A stretch of 43,281 bases of DNA from Patulibacter sp. (GCF_030655195.1 NZ_JAURWA010000128.1:1-43281); one strand, 5' to 3'. Counted from the stretch's first letter, positions 25,736 to 33,630 are shown. Made by a program: numbers and translations. Notes: generated from the sequence alone by a model not told the origin.

Positions 25736-25805
25736 CCCGAGAGTAGGAGGTGCCACATCTCACTTCAGCGGCCGCGACTCCCGCTCCGGCGACGGTCGGC
25801 GGCGC

Positions 25806-25811
25806 TAGTCT
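25806..25811 (+). promoter_or_regulatory. -10 box TAGTCT, leaderless start of the MBL-fold gene
   Basis: TAGTCT ends 6 nt before the ATG at 25818. There is no Shine-Dalgarno. Confidence 0.55.
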
Positions 25812-25817
25812 CCGCGC

Positions 25818-26489
25818 ATGCGCGAGGTCGCCGACGACGTCTTCCACCTGCCCCTGGCTCCGCGCAACAGCGTGAACGCCTACCTGATCGGCGACGTGCT
25901 CGTCGACGCGGGCGTGGCGCTCCAGGCGGGTCGGGTGCTCTCCGCGGTGCGCGGCCGGGTCGTCACCCAGCACGTGCTGACGCACGCCCACCCCGATCAC
26001 GCCGGCGGGACCCGCAAGGTCGTCGACGCCCTGCGGATCCCGGTCCGGGCCGGCGCGCGCGACCTGCCGGCGCTGCACGCCGGGCAGAGCGCGCTCGAGC
26101 TCCCCGGGCCGCTCCGGGCCCTCGGTCGCCGCTTCGGCAGCTTCTCCGCCGTGCCCGAGGCCGCGGCGCTGCGTGCGGGCGACGTCGTGGGACCGGACTT
26201 CGTGGTGCTCGACACCCCGGGCCACAGCGCGGGTCACGTGAGCTTCTGGCGCGAGCGCGACGGCGTGCTGATCTGCGGCGACGTCGTCAACAGCATGGAC
26301 CTGAAGACGACGATCCCCGGCCTGCGGGAGCCGCCGAAGCCGCTCACGCCCGACCCGGCCCAGAACCGCCAGTCGATCCGCACCCTCGCGGACCTCTCGC
26401 CGCGCCTCGTGCTGGTCGGCCACGGCCCGCCGGTGACGAACGCCGCCACGCCCTTCCGCGAGTTCGCCGGCCGCCTGCCCCAGGACTGA
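25818..26489 (+). CDS. MBL-fold metallo-hydrolase
   Basis: 223 residues, the compact size of glyoxalase II-like and related hydrolases. The metal motif THAHPDH (55-61) holds His56, His58, Asp60 and His61. LDTPGHSAGHVSFW supplies the next histidine, ICGDVVNSMD the bridging aspartate and VLVGHGPPVTN the last histidine, so both zinc sites are complete. NSVNAYLIGDVLVDAG at the N-terminus is typical of the general MBL hydrolase group. Substrate unknown; cytosolic. It has a leaderless promoter. Its last 146 bp are overlapped antisense by the reading frame of the neighbouring convergent gene. Confidence 0.92.
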   Translation: MREVADDVFHLPLAPRNSVNAYLIGDVLVDAGVALQAGRVLSAVRGRVVTQHVLTHAHPDHAGGTRKVVDALRIPVRAGARDLPALHAGQSALELPGPLRALGRRFGSFSAVPEAAALRAGDVVGPDFVVLDTPGHSAGHVSFWRERDGVLICGDVVNSMDLKTTIPGLREPPKPLTPDPAQNRQSIRTLADLSPRLVLVGHGPPVTNAATPFREFAGRLPQD

Positions 26490-27108
26490 GGCCGACCCCG
26501 GACACGGGACGGGCGGCCCGTGGCCGCCCGTCGGTGTGGCGGGCCTCATCGCCCGCGAAGCTGGATGCCGCCGGGGCTAAGGGGCAGCCGGAGGAGACCT
26601 TGACGCGCCACCAGCCGCCGAGGATCCCGACGAGGCCGAAGCGCGGGACGACCTCGTAGACGCGGCAGCCGCGCTCGGCGAGGTCCGACGTCTCCAGCCG
26701 CGTGTGCTTGTACGCGGCGGGGTCGCGGTACATCTCGCGCAGCAGCACCCGGTTGTGGAGCTCCTCGGTGCGACGCGCCTCGACCTCGGTCAGGCGGGCG
26801 ACGAGCTCGTCGCGCCGCCGCTCGAGCTCGCCGAGGGACTGGAGTCGCGCGACGCCCGCGGGGGCGGCGAGGACGTCGGTCTGCAGGCGCCCTCGGGCAC
26901 CGGCCAAGAGGTCGTCGGCGACGGCGATCGAGAGCTGCTGCTCCAACCGCGCGACCTGGCGGCGCAGCGTGCGGCGAGCGGCGTGCTCGTCCTGCTCTAG
27001 GGCCCGGTCGGGCAGGGACGGAACGACGGGGAGCCGCTCCGTGGCTGGTGCGGCGAACGGCGCCACGGGCTCCTCGTCGACCAGCTCGAGTCCTTCGATC
27101 CCGCGCAT
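26344..27108 (-). CDS. Coiled-coil protein of unknown function, tail antisense to the MBL gene
   Basis: 254 residues as read. The ATG at 27108 has an excellent Shine-Dalgarno (GGAGGAGG). Residues ~35-120 form a coiled coil (RTLRRQVARLEQQLSIA, then LGELERRRDELVARLTEVEA). A conserved-looking globular end follows: TSDLAERGCRVYEVVPRFGL and GILGGWWRVKVSSGCPLAP. After about residue 185 the sequence turns into Arg/Gly/Pro-rich text that runs through a hairpin terminator and 146 bp into the opposite-strand MBL gene. The tail may be non-functional read-through caused by loss of a stop or a frameshift near 26550; a stop exists in an adjacent frame at 26546. Function unknown. Confidence 0.6.
   Translation of the reverse strand: MRGIEGLELVDEEPVAPFAAPATERLPVVPSLPDRALEQDEHAARRTLRRQVARLEQQLSIAVADDLLAGARGRLQTDVLAAPAGVARLQSLGELERRRDELVARLTEVEARRTEELHNRVLLREMYRDPAAYKHTRLETSDLAERGCRVYEVVPRFGLVGILGGWWRVKVSSGCPLAPAASSFAGDEARHTDGRPRAARPVSGVGLSPGAGGRRTRGRAWRRSSPAGRGRPARGAARGPRGCGSTGGSGPGRA
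26508..26532. terminator. Strong bidirectional hairpin after the MBL gene
   Basis: GACGGGCGGCC - CGT - GGCCGCCCGTC forms a perfect 11-bp stem with a 3-nt loop, 19 bp after the MBL stop. It lies inside the 3' tail of the convergent reading frame, which suggests that gene originally ended before it. Confidence 0.65.
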
Positions 27109-27141
27109 ACCCACCTCCTCCACGTCGCCTTCCGTCCTTCG

Positions 27142-27147
27142 ACCGTA
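27142..27147 (-). promoter_or_regulatory. -10 box TACGGT for the coiled-coil gene
   Basis: TACGGT on the minus strand gives a leader of about 27 nt that contains the GGAGGAGG Shine-Dalgarno before the ATG at 27108. Confidence 0.45.
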
Positions 27148-27224
27148 GCAGCGCGCGTCGGTGGCGTCGACCGGCAACCGACACGTGAGCCGACGCCGTA
27201 CGTGACGCGGGTCCGATCCGATCC

Positions 27225-27258
27225 ACGGTGTCCCGGATCGGTCGGCGGGCGACACCGT
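27225..27258 (-). terminator. Possible hairpin downstream of the nucS operon
   Basis: ACGGTGTC and GACACCGT are perfect 8-bp arms around an 18-nt loop, 62 bp beyond the stop of the B3/B4-domain gene. It may end the nucS transcript. Confidence 0.35.
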
Positions 27259-27320
27259 GCGACGTCGGACGGCGCCACCGACCGGCGATGGGGCCGGGGC
27301 GGGCCGCGGGTCGCCCCGCC

Positions 27321-28001
27321 TCAGGCGATCCGCAGGAGCTTGCGACAGGTGTTGAGCGACTCCTGCACGTCGAGCGCCGGGACGCCCGGCACCTGCAGGA
27401 CGTAGAGGACGACGCGCCGCGTGGTCGGGCCGACGGCGAACGGCGGGGCGAGCGGCTCGAAGATGCGGGCGACGGGCCGGTCGGCGTCGGCGATCACGAG
27501 CTCGCCCTTCGCCAGCGGCCGGACCTGACCGGCCGTCCACAGCTCCTCCCCCGTCCGGGCGCCGCGCACGCCGAGCGGGCCCGACAGCGCGGCGGCGTCG
27601 GCCGCCCAGACGGCGACGCCGGTCTCGAGCAGGCCGACGAGGAGCGCGTCCCCGGGCATCCCTCCCGGGACGAAGCCGCCGCTCCACAGGCGGTCGAACA
27701 GCGCCTGCTCCAGCGGGGGTCGGCGGACGTCGGGGTCCAGCCCGAGCTGTCGGTAGAACGCCCGGTGCAGCGCGGGGACGGGCAGCTGCCGGACGCGCAG
27801 CGCGTAGGGGCCGGTGATGCGGTTGGCGAGGTCCGTCAGGCGGTGGACGACCCACGGCGCGGTGCGGGTGGGCCGGCAGGGGACCTCGACCGTGACGAGC
27901 GCGAGACCCGGGAACTCGTCCTCGATCTCGGCCTCGATCCAGCCGAGCTGCGCGGGGCCCTCGCCCTCCTCGGCCGGTGGGTCGTCCGGGAGGCCCGCCA
28001 T
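27321..28001 (-). CDS. B3/B4 tRNA-binding-domain protein (PheRS beta B3/4-like)
   Basis: 226 residues. The region ANRITGPYALRVRQLPVPAL, followed by FYRQLGLDPDVRRPPLEQAL and DALLVGLLETGVAVWAADA, has the order and spacing of the B3/B4 domain of phenylalanyl-tRNA synthetase beta, which also occurs as stand-alone proteins of the YxxD/LysR-unrelated type. In such proteins it is thought to bind or edit amino-acid derivatives or nucleic acid, but the role is unproven. Its ATG lies 9 bp after the nucS stop, so the two are almost certainly co-transcribed. That pairing with a mismatch endonuclease is the only functional clue. Assignment is by pattern only. Confidence 0.5.
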   Translation of the reverse strand: MAGLPDDPPAEEGEGPAQLGWIEAEIEDEFPGLALVTVEVPCRPTRTAPWVVHRLTDLANRITGPYALRVRQLPVPALHRAFYRQLGLDPDVRRPPLEQALFDRLWSGGFVPGGMPGDALLVGLLETGVAVWAADAAALSGPLGVRGARTGEELWTAGQVRPLAKGELVIADADRPVARIFEPLAPPFAVGPTTRRVVLYVLQVPGVPALDVQESLNTCRKLLRIA

Positions 28002-28010
28002 CGGTCCGGC

Positions 28011-28868
28011 CTAGAGCTCGAAGAGCTTGAGGGCGGGCTCGCGGTCGCCGCGCAGGACGTCCAGGTCGACCTCGACCCAGCCCAGCCCGCGGCTCTCCGC
28101 GAGGACGCGGGCCTGGGGCTTGATCGACTGCGCCGCCAGGACGCCCTTGATGTCGCCCATCCCGGGGTCGTCCCGCATCCGCTCGAGGTAGCGCGAGAGC
28201 TGCTCGACGGCGTCGATCGTGCCCACCCGCTTGATCTCGACCGCGACCCAGCCGTCGTCCTCGTCGCGACACATCAGGTCGACGGGGCCGATGTCCGTCG
28301 GCCACTCGCGCCGCACCAGGCGGAAGCCGTCGCCGCAGTGGTGCGGCGCGTCGGCCAGGAGCTCCTGCAACTCGCGCTCGACGCCGGACTTCTCGAGCGC
28401 CGCGGCCTCCCCCATGTCGTGGAAGACGTCCGAGACGACCTCGGAGATCACGATGTCCAACCGGTCCTCGGTCGAGCCGGCGCGCTTGCGGACGACGATC
28501 TTCGACAGCGGCTCGTCGATCACCGCGGCCGCCGCGGCGGCGGCCTGGTCGGCGGCGGCGCGCTCGGCGGGCGTCGGCTCCTCCTCGACCAGCCCCAGGC
28601 CGGCCGCGGCGGCCCGGGCCTCGGTCACGGTGCGCACGCCGCCGAGGTCCGGGAAGCCCGAGGCGACCTCGGGGACGGGGACGCCGCCGCGCTCCAGCTC
28701 GATCACCGTCGGCGGTGTCATCCAGTTCTGCGGCTTGAAGCCGCCCGTGTCGGCGTGGACCATGACCGACCCGTCCGACTTGATCATCAGGAGGCGCAGG
28801 GCCTCGGGCAGCAGGGCCTCGAGGCGCCCGGAGTAGCGGACCTCGCAGCGGGCGACGATGAGACGCAC
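28011..28868 (-). CDS. nucS: Mismatch-specific endonuclease NucS (EndoMS)
   Basis: 285 residues. NucS performs non-canonical mismatch repair in actinobacteria by cutting both strands at G-T, G-G and T-T mismatches, guided by the sliding clamp. The N-terminal DNA-binding half has VARCEVRYSGRLEALLPEA, MIKSDGSVMVHAD and FKPQNWMTPP. The nuclease half has VRREWPTDIGPVDLMCRDE, VAVEIKRVG and AAQSIKPQARVLAE, with catalytic Asp197, Glu211 and Lys213. The C-terminus DREPALKLFEL fits the clamp-binding tail. Mycobacterial NucS is about 226 residues; this one carries an Ala/Glu-rich insertion of about 55 residues (~65-120) between domains. GTG at 28868 is chosen because a TACGGT box ends 7 nt upstream; GTG at 28877 lies inside that box. 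Confidence 0.95.
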   Translation of the reverse strand: MRLIVARCEVRYSGRLEALLPEALRLLMIKSDGSVMVHADTGGFKPQNWMTPPTVIELERGGVPVPEVASGFPDLGGVRTVTEARAAAAGLGLVEEEPTPAERAAADQAAAAAAAVIDEPLSKIVVRKRAGSTEDRLDIVISEVVSDVFHDMGEAAALEKSGVERELQELLADAPHHCGDGFRLVRREWPTDIGPVDLMCRDEDDGWVAVEIKRVGTIDAVEQLSRYLERMRDDPGMGDIKGVLAAQSIKPQARVLAESRGLGWVEVDLDVLRGDREPALKLFEL

Positions 28869-28875
28869 GTCCGAC

Positions 28876-28881
28876 ACCGTA
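28876..28881 (-). promoter_or_regulatory. -10 box TACGGT, leaderless start of nucS
   Basis: TACGGT on the minus strand ends 7 nt before the GTG at 28868. The 136-bp gap upstream of nucS otherwise holds GC-rich inverted repeats and no gene. Confidence 0.55.
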
Positions 28882-29004
28882 CCCGGCAGGGCGGCCGGGA
28901 CCGGGGCGGGTGACGACGGGGCCGCGGTGCGCCGGCGGCCGCGTCGGCGACGAGCACCCCGGGCGCGGCCGGATCGGCCGGTCGAGGGCGACGCCGACGG
29001 CCGG

Positions 29005-29472
29005 TCAGAGGTTCTGGCGACGGAACGACGCCCGGTACTCGCGACCCTGGATGCGGACGTCGTACCGGAACTCGACGCGGCGGCGCTCCTTGATCTGCGC
29101 CGTCCGCGTGTAGCTGCGGGTGAGGTCTCCGCCGCCGCCGTCCCCACCGATCACGACCCAGCGGCCGTTCCGTCGCTCCCAGCCCTTCGTGCTGGACTCG
29201 TGGAGGACCTCGCGACCGCCGAACCGGATCTCGATGCAGTACCGGTCGGGGTCCGCCCGCGTCGGGGTGACGACGACGCGGCCCGGCTCCCAGGTGCGGC
29301 GGCCGTCCTTGAAGCGGTACGACTCCCGCTCCCCGCGGTCGAGGGACTCCTTGCACGCGTCCGGCGGCTGCGCCGCCCCCTGGGCGCCCGCAGGCGCGGC
29401 GACCGCCCCGACCGCGGAGGGGACCGCGAGCGAGGCGAGGACGAGGGCGACGGACGGTCGGACGCGGCGCAT
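29005..29472 (-). CDS. Secreted hypothetical protein (155 aa)
   Basis: 155 residues, no family recognised. A clear signal peptide (RRVRPSVALVLASLAVPSAV, then VAAPAGAQG) suggests cleavage near residue 31. The mature part is a small beta-rich, basic domain with YRFKDGRRTWEPGRVVVTPT, DRYCIEIRFGGREVLHES, WERRNGRWVVIGG and KERRRVEFRYDVRIQGREY. Two cysteines (DACKES and RYCIE) could form a disulphide. It lies 116 bp downstream of the glycerophosphodiesterase gene on the same strand, so it may be part of the same secreted set. Confidence 0.65.
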   Translation of the reverse strand: MRRVRPSVALVLASLAVPSAVGAVAAPAGAQGAAQPPDACKESLDRGERESYRFKDGRRTWEPGRVVVTPTRADPDRYCIEIRFGGREVLHESSTKGWERRNGRWVVIGGDGGGGDLTRSYTRTAQIKERRRVEFRYDVRIQGREYRASFRRQNL

Positions 29473-29588
29473 CGCCCGGGATCTTCGCGGCGCCGTGCCG
29501 CTCGTGCGTGAGAAGTTCGTGAGGGAACGCGGCACGGGCCGCCGGGGCGGACCGCACCGCGATGGTGCGGCACCGCCCGGGCGCGGGA

Positions 29589-30917
29589 CTACTTCGCCTC
29601 GAACGCCTTCACGGCCGCGACGCCGAGGTCCGGGTTGTCCGTGAACAGCGCGTCGACGCCGAGATCCAGCATCTGGCCCATGTAGCCCTGCAGGTCGCCG
29701 ATGCCGGCCGGGTCGGCGCTCGACCGGCGCTCGAGCGGCAGGAACTGGTTCTCGCGACGGAACGTGTAGACGACGACCGGCAGCCCGGCGGCGTGGGCGT
29801 CCCGCACGAACGAGGTCGGGGCGAGCGAGGCTCCGGTGGTCGCGTCGCGGGGGATCACGTAGTCCGTGTTGGGCGAGACCGTGTCGGCGTACCGGGCGAT
29901 GCCCTTCAGGCCCGCGGGGGTCGCGAGCTGCCCGTAGGTCGTGGTGCCGCCGGCGGCCACGACGTCGGCCGGGCTGCTCTTCGCCGCGTCGAGCAGCTGG
30001 ACCGTGTGGACCTTCGACTCGCGGCGGATGAGCTTGAGGTTGGCGACCTCGAAGGACTGCACGATGACCGGCGCGCGACGGTCGTCGAGGCGGTTCTTCC
30101 GGAGCGTGCGCAGGACGGCCGACTCCTGGTCGATGCCGACGGAGCGGAAGTACGTCGAGTGCTTGATCTCGGGCGAGATCGCGATCGTGCGGCGCGTCGT
30201 GCGGCTGGCCTTCCTGGCGGTGTCGATGACCTCCTGGAAGGTCGGCACCTGGTACTTGCCGTCGTAGGCGGTGTTCGCCGGGCGGACGGCCGGGAGGCGC
30301 TCCTTCGCCCGCAGCGTCCGCAGCTCCTTCAGCGTGAAGTCCTCGGTGAACCAGCCGGTGTACGAGACGCCGTCGATCGTCTTCGTGCGCTTGCGGTCGG
30401 CGAACTCCGGCCGGGTCGCGACGTCGGTCGTGCCGCCGATCTCGTTCTCGTGCCGGTCGACGAGCTGCCCGTCCTTCGTCGAGACGAGGTCGGGCTCGAT
30501 GACGTCGGCGCCCTGCTGGATCGCCAGGCGGTAGGCCTCGAGCGTGTGCTCCGGCCGGTAGCCGCTGGCGCCGCGGTGGGCGTAGACCACGCGGTTCTTC
30601 GCGGAGCCGAAGTCGGGCGCGCTGCGCTCCCAGGAGCGGGAGCCCTTGCCGGGCCCGGTCGGCTTGCCGGGCTTGGACGGCTTGCCGGGCTTGGTCGCCC
30701 CGCCGGGCCCGCCGGGCTTGTCGTGGCCCTGCGTGGGGCCGCCGTGGGAGGACCCGTGCCCCTGGCCGTCGCGGGCGTCGGCGGCCGCCGGGACCGCGAG
30801 TCCGAGCACGACGACGCCCGCGACGAGCGGTGCGGCCAGGCCGCGGCGGCGGGACCGGCGGCCGCCGGACGGGGTCGCGTCGGACGCGGGCGGAGGGACG
30901 GGAGCGTGGGGGATCAT
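29589..30917 (-). CDS. glpQ: Secreted glycerophosphodiester phosphodiesterase
   Basis: 442 residues. It hydrolyses glycerophosphodiesters to glycerol-3-phosphate and an alcohol, and some homologues attack teichoic acids. A Tat/Sec-like N-terminus (GRRSRRRGLAAPLVAGVVVL) leads to a Gly/Pro/Lys-rich, collagen-like linker (~68-93) and the TIM barrel. Catalytic motifs are VVYAHRGASGYRPEHTLEAY (His114, Arg115, Glu123), DVIEPDLVSTKDG (Glu141, Asp143) and DRHEN (His156). The C-terminal GVDALFTDNPDLGV is typical. The GPK-rich linker suggests the enzyme is held away from the membrane or wall. The ~74-bp repeat array lies just upstream. Confidence 0.93.
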   Translation of the reverse strand: MIPHAPVPPPASDATPSGGRRSRRRGLAAPLVAGVVVLGLAVPAAADARDGQGHGSSHGGPTQGHDKPGGPGGATKPGKPSKPGKPTGPGKGSRSWERSAPDFGSAKNRVVYAHRGASGYRPEHTLEAYRLAIQQGADVIEPDLVSTKDGQLVDRHENEIGGTTDVATRPEFADRKRTKTIDGVSYTGWFTEDFTLKELRTLRAKERLPAVRPANTAYDGKYQVPTFQEVIDTARKASRTTRRTIAISPEIKHSTYFRSVGIDQESAVLRTLRKNRLDDRRAPVIVQSFEVANLKLIRRESKVHTVQLLDAAKSSPADVVAAGGTTTYGQLATPAGLKGIARYADTVSPNTDYVIPRDATTGASLAPTSFVRDAHAAGLPVVVYTFRRENQFLPLERRSSADPAGIGDLQGYMGQMLDLGVDALFTDNPDLGVAAVKAFEAK

Positions 30918-31023
30918 CCGGCCCAGTCAACCGCCGACGGGCCGCCGCGATGTGTCGCGGACGTGAAGGTGGCGGAACCGCGGGGAATCACGTGGAAGGG
31001 TTCGGCCGATCGCCCCGGGGCGC

Positions 31024-31330
31024 CAGGGGCCCGGTCGATCCGGTGCCACCCCGTGGCACAGGTTCGCCCCACCCCCTGTCGCCCATCCCGGCCCGACCAG
31101 GGGCCCGGTCGATCCGGTGCCACCCCCTGGCACAGGTTCGCCCCACCCCCCGTCGACCATCACGACCCGACCAGGGGCCCGGTCGATCCGGTGCCATCCC
31201 CTGGCACGGGTTCGCCCGCACCCCCCGTCGCCCATCACGACCCGACCAGGGGTCCGGTCGATCCGGTGCCACCCCCTGGCACAGGTTCGCCCCACCCCCG
31301 CCCCCACCCCCCGTCGGGCGCCACGACCCG
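31024..31330. repeat. Array 2 of ~74-bp intergenic tandem repeat (4 copies)
   Basis: Copies start at 31024, 31098, 31172 and 31247 (period 74, 74, 75; the last one is longer by a C-rich insertion). Each contains GGTCGATCCGGTGCCA, a CCCCC centre, TGGCACAGGTTCGCCC and CGACCAGGGGCC. GTGCCA/TGGCAC is a 6-bp inverted repeat with a 5-nt loop. The array fills most of the 485-bp gap between the glycerophosphodiesterase start and the J-domain gene stop. No gene is seen in that gap. Confidence 0.9.
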
Positions 31331-31402
31331 ACGAGAGCAGCGCCAAGGCCGCACCCGACGTGCCGCTCGGGCGGCCAAGCCGGCCCGCCCCCGGGCAGGC
31401 CC

Positions 31403-32758
31403 TCAGCCCGCGGCGGTCTGCAGCTCGCGCGGGATGCGCTCGCGCAGGCGGTCGCGCAGGTCGCGGACCTCGCGGTCCTCGGGCGCCAGGTCGAGCGCCC
31501 GGTCCGCCGCGGAGAGCGCATCGGTCGTGCGGTCGGTCCGGGCCAGAGCGTGGGCGTAGCGGGACCAGGCCCGGGCGCGCAGGGCCGGGGTGACGCCCGC
31601 GGGCGATTCGTCGTCGTCCTGGACCGCGGTGCCCGACGCCCCGGCGTCCGCCGAGCCCGCGCGCGCGTCGTCGGCACGCGATCCGCTCGCCCCGTCGGCC
31701 AGCCGCGTGGCCTGCAGGCACGCGTCGACCTGACGGCCGATGTCGCCGGCGAGGTGCGCGGCCAGCGCGAGGTCCAGCAGGCCCTCGACCGTCGGGTCCA
31801 GCTGCATGCCGCGCTCGAGCGCCACGAGGGCGCCTTCGCGGTCGTGCAGGCGCAGGCGCAGGCGCCCCAGCCGCGCCCAGGCGGCGCCGTCGGCCGGGGT
31901 CAGGCGCACGACACGGGCCGCCGACTCCTCCGCCTGGAGGTTGGCGCCCTGCGCCTCGTAGATCCGGGCGGCGAAGCGGTGCGGCGCGGGACGCTCACCC
32001 TCGGCGCGCAGCCAGTCGCGGACGGCGCGCCCGGCGGCGGGCAGGTCGTCGGCCTGGAGCAGCGCGACGGTCAGCATCCGCAGGACGGCGGCGTTGGCGG
32101 GGTCGGCGTCGCGGGCGTAGAGCAGGCGCTTGGCGGCGACCTTGAACTCGCCCTCGGCCATGGCGTGCTGCGCGGCGGTCATGAACCGCTGCACGCGCTC
32201 CGCGCCGGGGTCGGGCTTGGAGAAGTCGACGAACTGCAGCGTGCCGGCCGGAACCGTGCGCACGCCGAGGTGGAACGAGACGCGGGCGAACTGCAGGATC
32301 TCGTCGCCCTCGCCCGTGAAGTACACGCCGGTGACGTTGCCGACGCCCCACTCGGGGTACGACACGCAGCGGGCGTAGCGGTGGACGACCGAGTGGTCGG
32401 GCGTGCGGCTGCCGAACGGGTCGTGCTTCGCCCGGTCGCGGGTGGCCTGCTCGTTCTCGTAGGCGCGACGGCCGGCCTCCTCGCGCGCGGCGCGGGCGGC
32501 GGCGGCGTTGACCTTGACGGCGGTCGCAGTGACCTCGCCGCCGTGGGAGTCCTCGGCGAGCTTCTCGAGCCGGTCGGCCGCCTCGTTGATGCCCTTGAGG
32601 TGGCGCTCGTGCTCGAACTGCTTGCCCGGCGGGGCCAGGTCGGGGTGCCAGCGCTTGGCCAGCGAGCGACGGGCCTGCTGCACGTCGCGCTTGCCGAACG
32701 GGGGGCGCAGCTCGAGCAGTCCGAGTGCGTGCTCGATGTCGAAGACGGAACCGGCCAC
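31403..32758 (-). CDS. J-domain protein with tetratricopeptide repeats
   Basis: 451 residues from the GTG at 32758. The N-terminal J domain has DIEHALGLLELRPPF, VQQARRSLAKRWHPDLAPPG with an intact HPD (38-40), and HLKGINEAADRLEKL, so it should stimulate an Hsp70 (DnaK). A linker carrying a KOW/SH3-like patch (YPEWGVGNVTGVYFTGEGDE) follows. The C-terminal half is TPR-like: FKVAAKRLLYARDADPANAA, AAWARLGRLRLRLHDREGAL and ALSAADRALDLAPEDREVRD. No Gly/Phe or zinc-finger region is present, so it is a type III J protein, probably with a dedicated client bound by the TPRs. A TACTCT box 7 nt upstream supports this start over ATG at 32785. Confidence 0.8.
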   Translation of the reverse strand: MAGSVFDIEHALGLLELRPPFGKRDVQQARRSLAKRWHPDLAPPGKQFEHERHLKGINEAADRLEKLAEDSHGGEVTATAVKVNAAAARAAREEAGRRAYENEQATRDRAKHDPFGSRTPDHSVVHRYARCVSYPEWGVGNVTGVYFTGEGDEILQFARVSFHLGVRTVPAGTLQFVDFSKPDPGAERVQRFMTAAQHAMAEGEFKVAAKRLLYARDADPANAAVLRMLTVALLQADDLPAAGRAVRDWLRAEGERPAPHRFAARIYEAQGANLQAEESAARVVRLTPADGAAWARLGRLRLRLHDREGALVALERGMQLDPTVEGLLDLALAAHLAGDIGRQVDACLQATRLADGASGSRADDARAGSADAGASGTAVQDDDESPAGVTPALRARAWSRYAHALARTDRTTDALSAADRALDLAPEDREVRDLRDRLRERIPRELQTAAG

Positions 32759-32765
32759 TGCATCC

Positions 32766-32771
32766 AGAGTA
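32766..32771 (-). promoter_or_regulatory. -10 box TACTCT, leaderless start of the J-domain gene
   Basis: TACTCT on the minus strand ends 7 nt before the GTG at 32758. No Shine-Dalgarno is present. Confidence 0.55.
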
Positions 32772-32880
32772 CCGCGCCGCGACACCCCGCCAGGCAGGTC
32801 ACGGGCCCTGGCACGGGCGTCCTCGAGGTGCTACGGGACGGCGCTCCGGGCGCCTGCGTGCCCGCGGACCGCGACGGTGC

Positions 32881-33618
32881 TCAGGCGGGGTCTCCGGGCC
32901 CCGACGCGGCGTCGACCACCGTCCGCAGCTCGGCGGCCAGCAGAGCGACCGGATCGAGGTCCATGTCGCCGAGGATCCCCGCCAGCTCGAGCCCGAGGAG
33001 TCCGTGGAGCCGGGTCCACGTGAGGACGCCGAGACGCAGCACGAGCGGGTCGGGGTCCTCCCCCGCACCGGTGCTCCCGCGGGACGCCGCCCAGCGCAGG
33101 AGCTGCTCGTCGAGGGCGTCGCGCGGCCGTCGCGGTCGCGGTCCGACGGCGATCGCCCCGATCGTCCGCAGCAGCACCTCCATCGCCCCCTGGATCGCGG
33201 CGATCGCCTCGTCGCCGTCCTCGTATCCCGCCGGCCGGAGCCCGAAGAGCAGGGCGTAGAGCTGGGGCTGCGCCGTCGCCCAGGTGCGGTACGCCTCGGC
33301 CAGCACCTCGAGGCGTCGTTCCGGGGTGCGCCTCCGGGCTCCGGCGTCGGCCTGTTCGAGCACGGCGGTGAGCTGGGCGTAGCCGTCGGTGACCAGAGCC
33401 GACAGGACCGCGTCGCGCGACGGGAAGTACCGGTAGATCGCCGGCCCGGACATCCCCATCGCCTTGCCGATGGCGTTCAGCGACAGCGCGGCCGCACCAC
33501 CGTCGGCGACCTGACCGAGCGCGTGCTCCTTGATCTCCCCCAGCGTCTGTCGGCGCAGCCGCTCGCGGCGGGACCCCGCCGGCTCGGCGGACTCGGACGG
33601 GTCGGCGTTCGCGGGCAC
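32881..33618 (-). CDS. TetR/AcrR-family repressor (WHG-type C-terminus)
   Basis: 245 residues from the GTG at 33618. The HTH lies at ~46-66 (LSLNAIGKAMGMSGPAIYRY, then FPSRDAVL), typical of TetR. The C-terminal ligand domain contains AYRTWATAQPQLYALLFG and LTWTRLHGLLGLELAG, matching the TetR_C_25 (WHG) subgroup. It is divergent from a quinone oxidoreductase-like gene; a perfect GTTAGA-ACA-TCTAAC palindrome between them is the expected operator for both. A TACGGT box ends 6 nt before 33618, so this start is preferred over GTG at 33642. It probably senses a small lipophilic or reactive compound handled by the oxidoreductase and reductase next door. Confidence 0.88.
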   Translation of the reverse strand: MPANADPSESAEPAGSRRERLRRQTLGEIKEHALGQVADGGAAALSLNAIGKAMGMSGPAIYRYFPSRDAVLSALVTDGYAQLTAVLEQADAGARRRTPERRLEVLAEAYRTWATAQPQLYALLFGLRPAGYEDGDEAIAAIQGAMEVLLRTIGAIAVGPRPRRPRDALDEQLLRWAASRGSTGAGEDPDPLVLRLGVLTWTRLHGLLGLELAGILGDMDLDPVALLAAELRTVVDAASGPGDPA

Positions 33619-33624
33619 GGCCCC

Positions 33625-33630
33625 ACCGTA
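33625..33630 (-). promoter_or_regulatory. -10 box TACGGT, leaderless start of the TetR gene
   Basis: TACGGT on the minus strand ends 6 nt before the GTG at 33618. The operator at 33666-33680 lies about 35 bp upstream, near the -35 region. Confidence 0.5.

Noticed and set aside
28868-29147. Longer N-terminus for NucS
   Set aside because: The extra residues are Arg/Ser low-complexity and span the TACGGT promoter; homology begins at the GTG at 28868.
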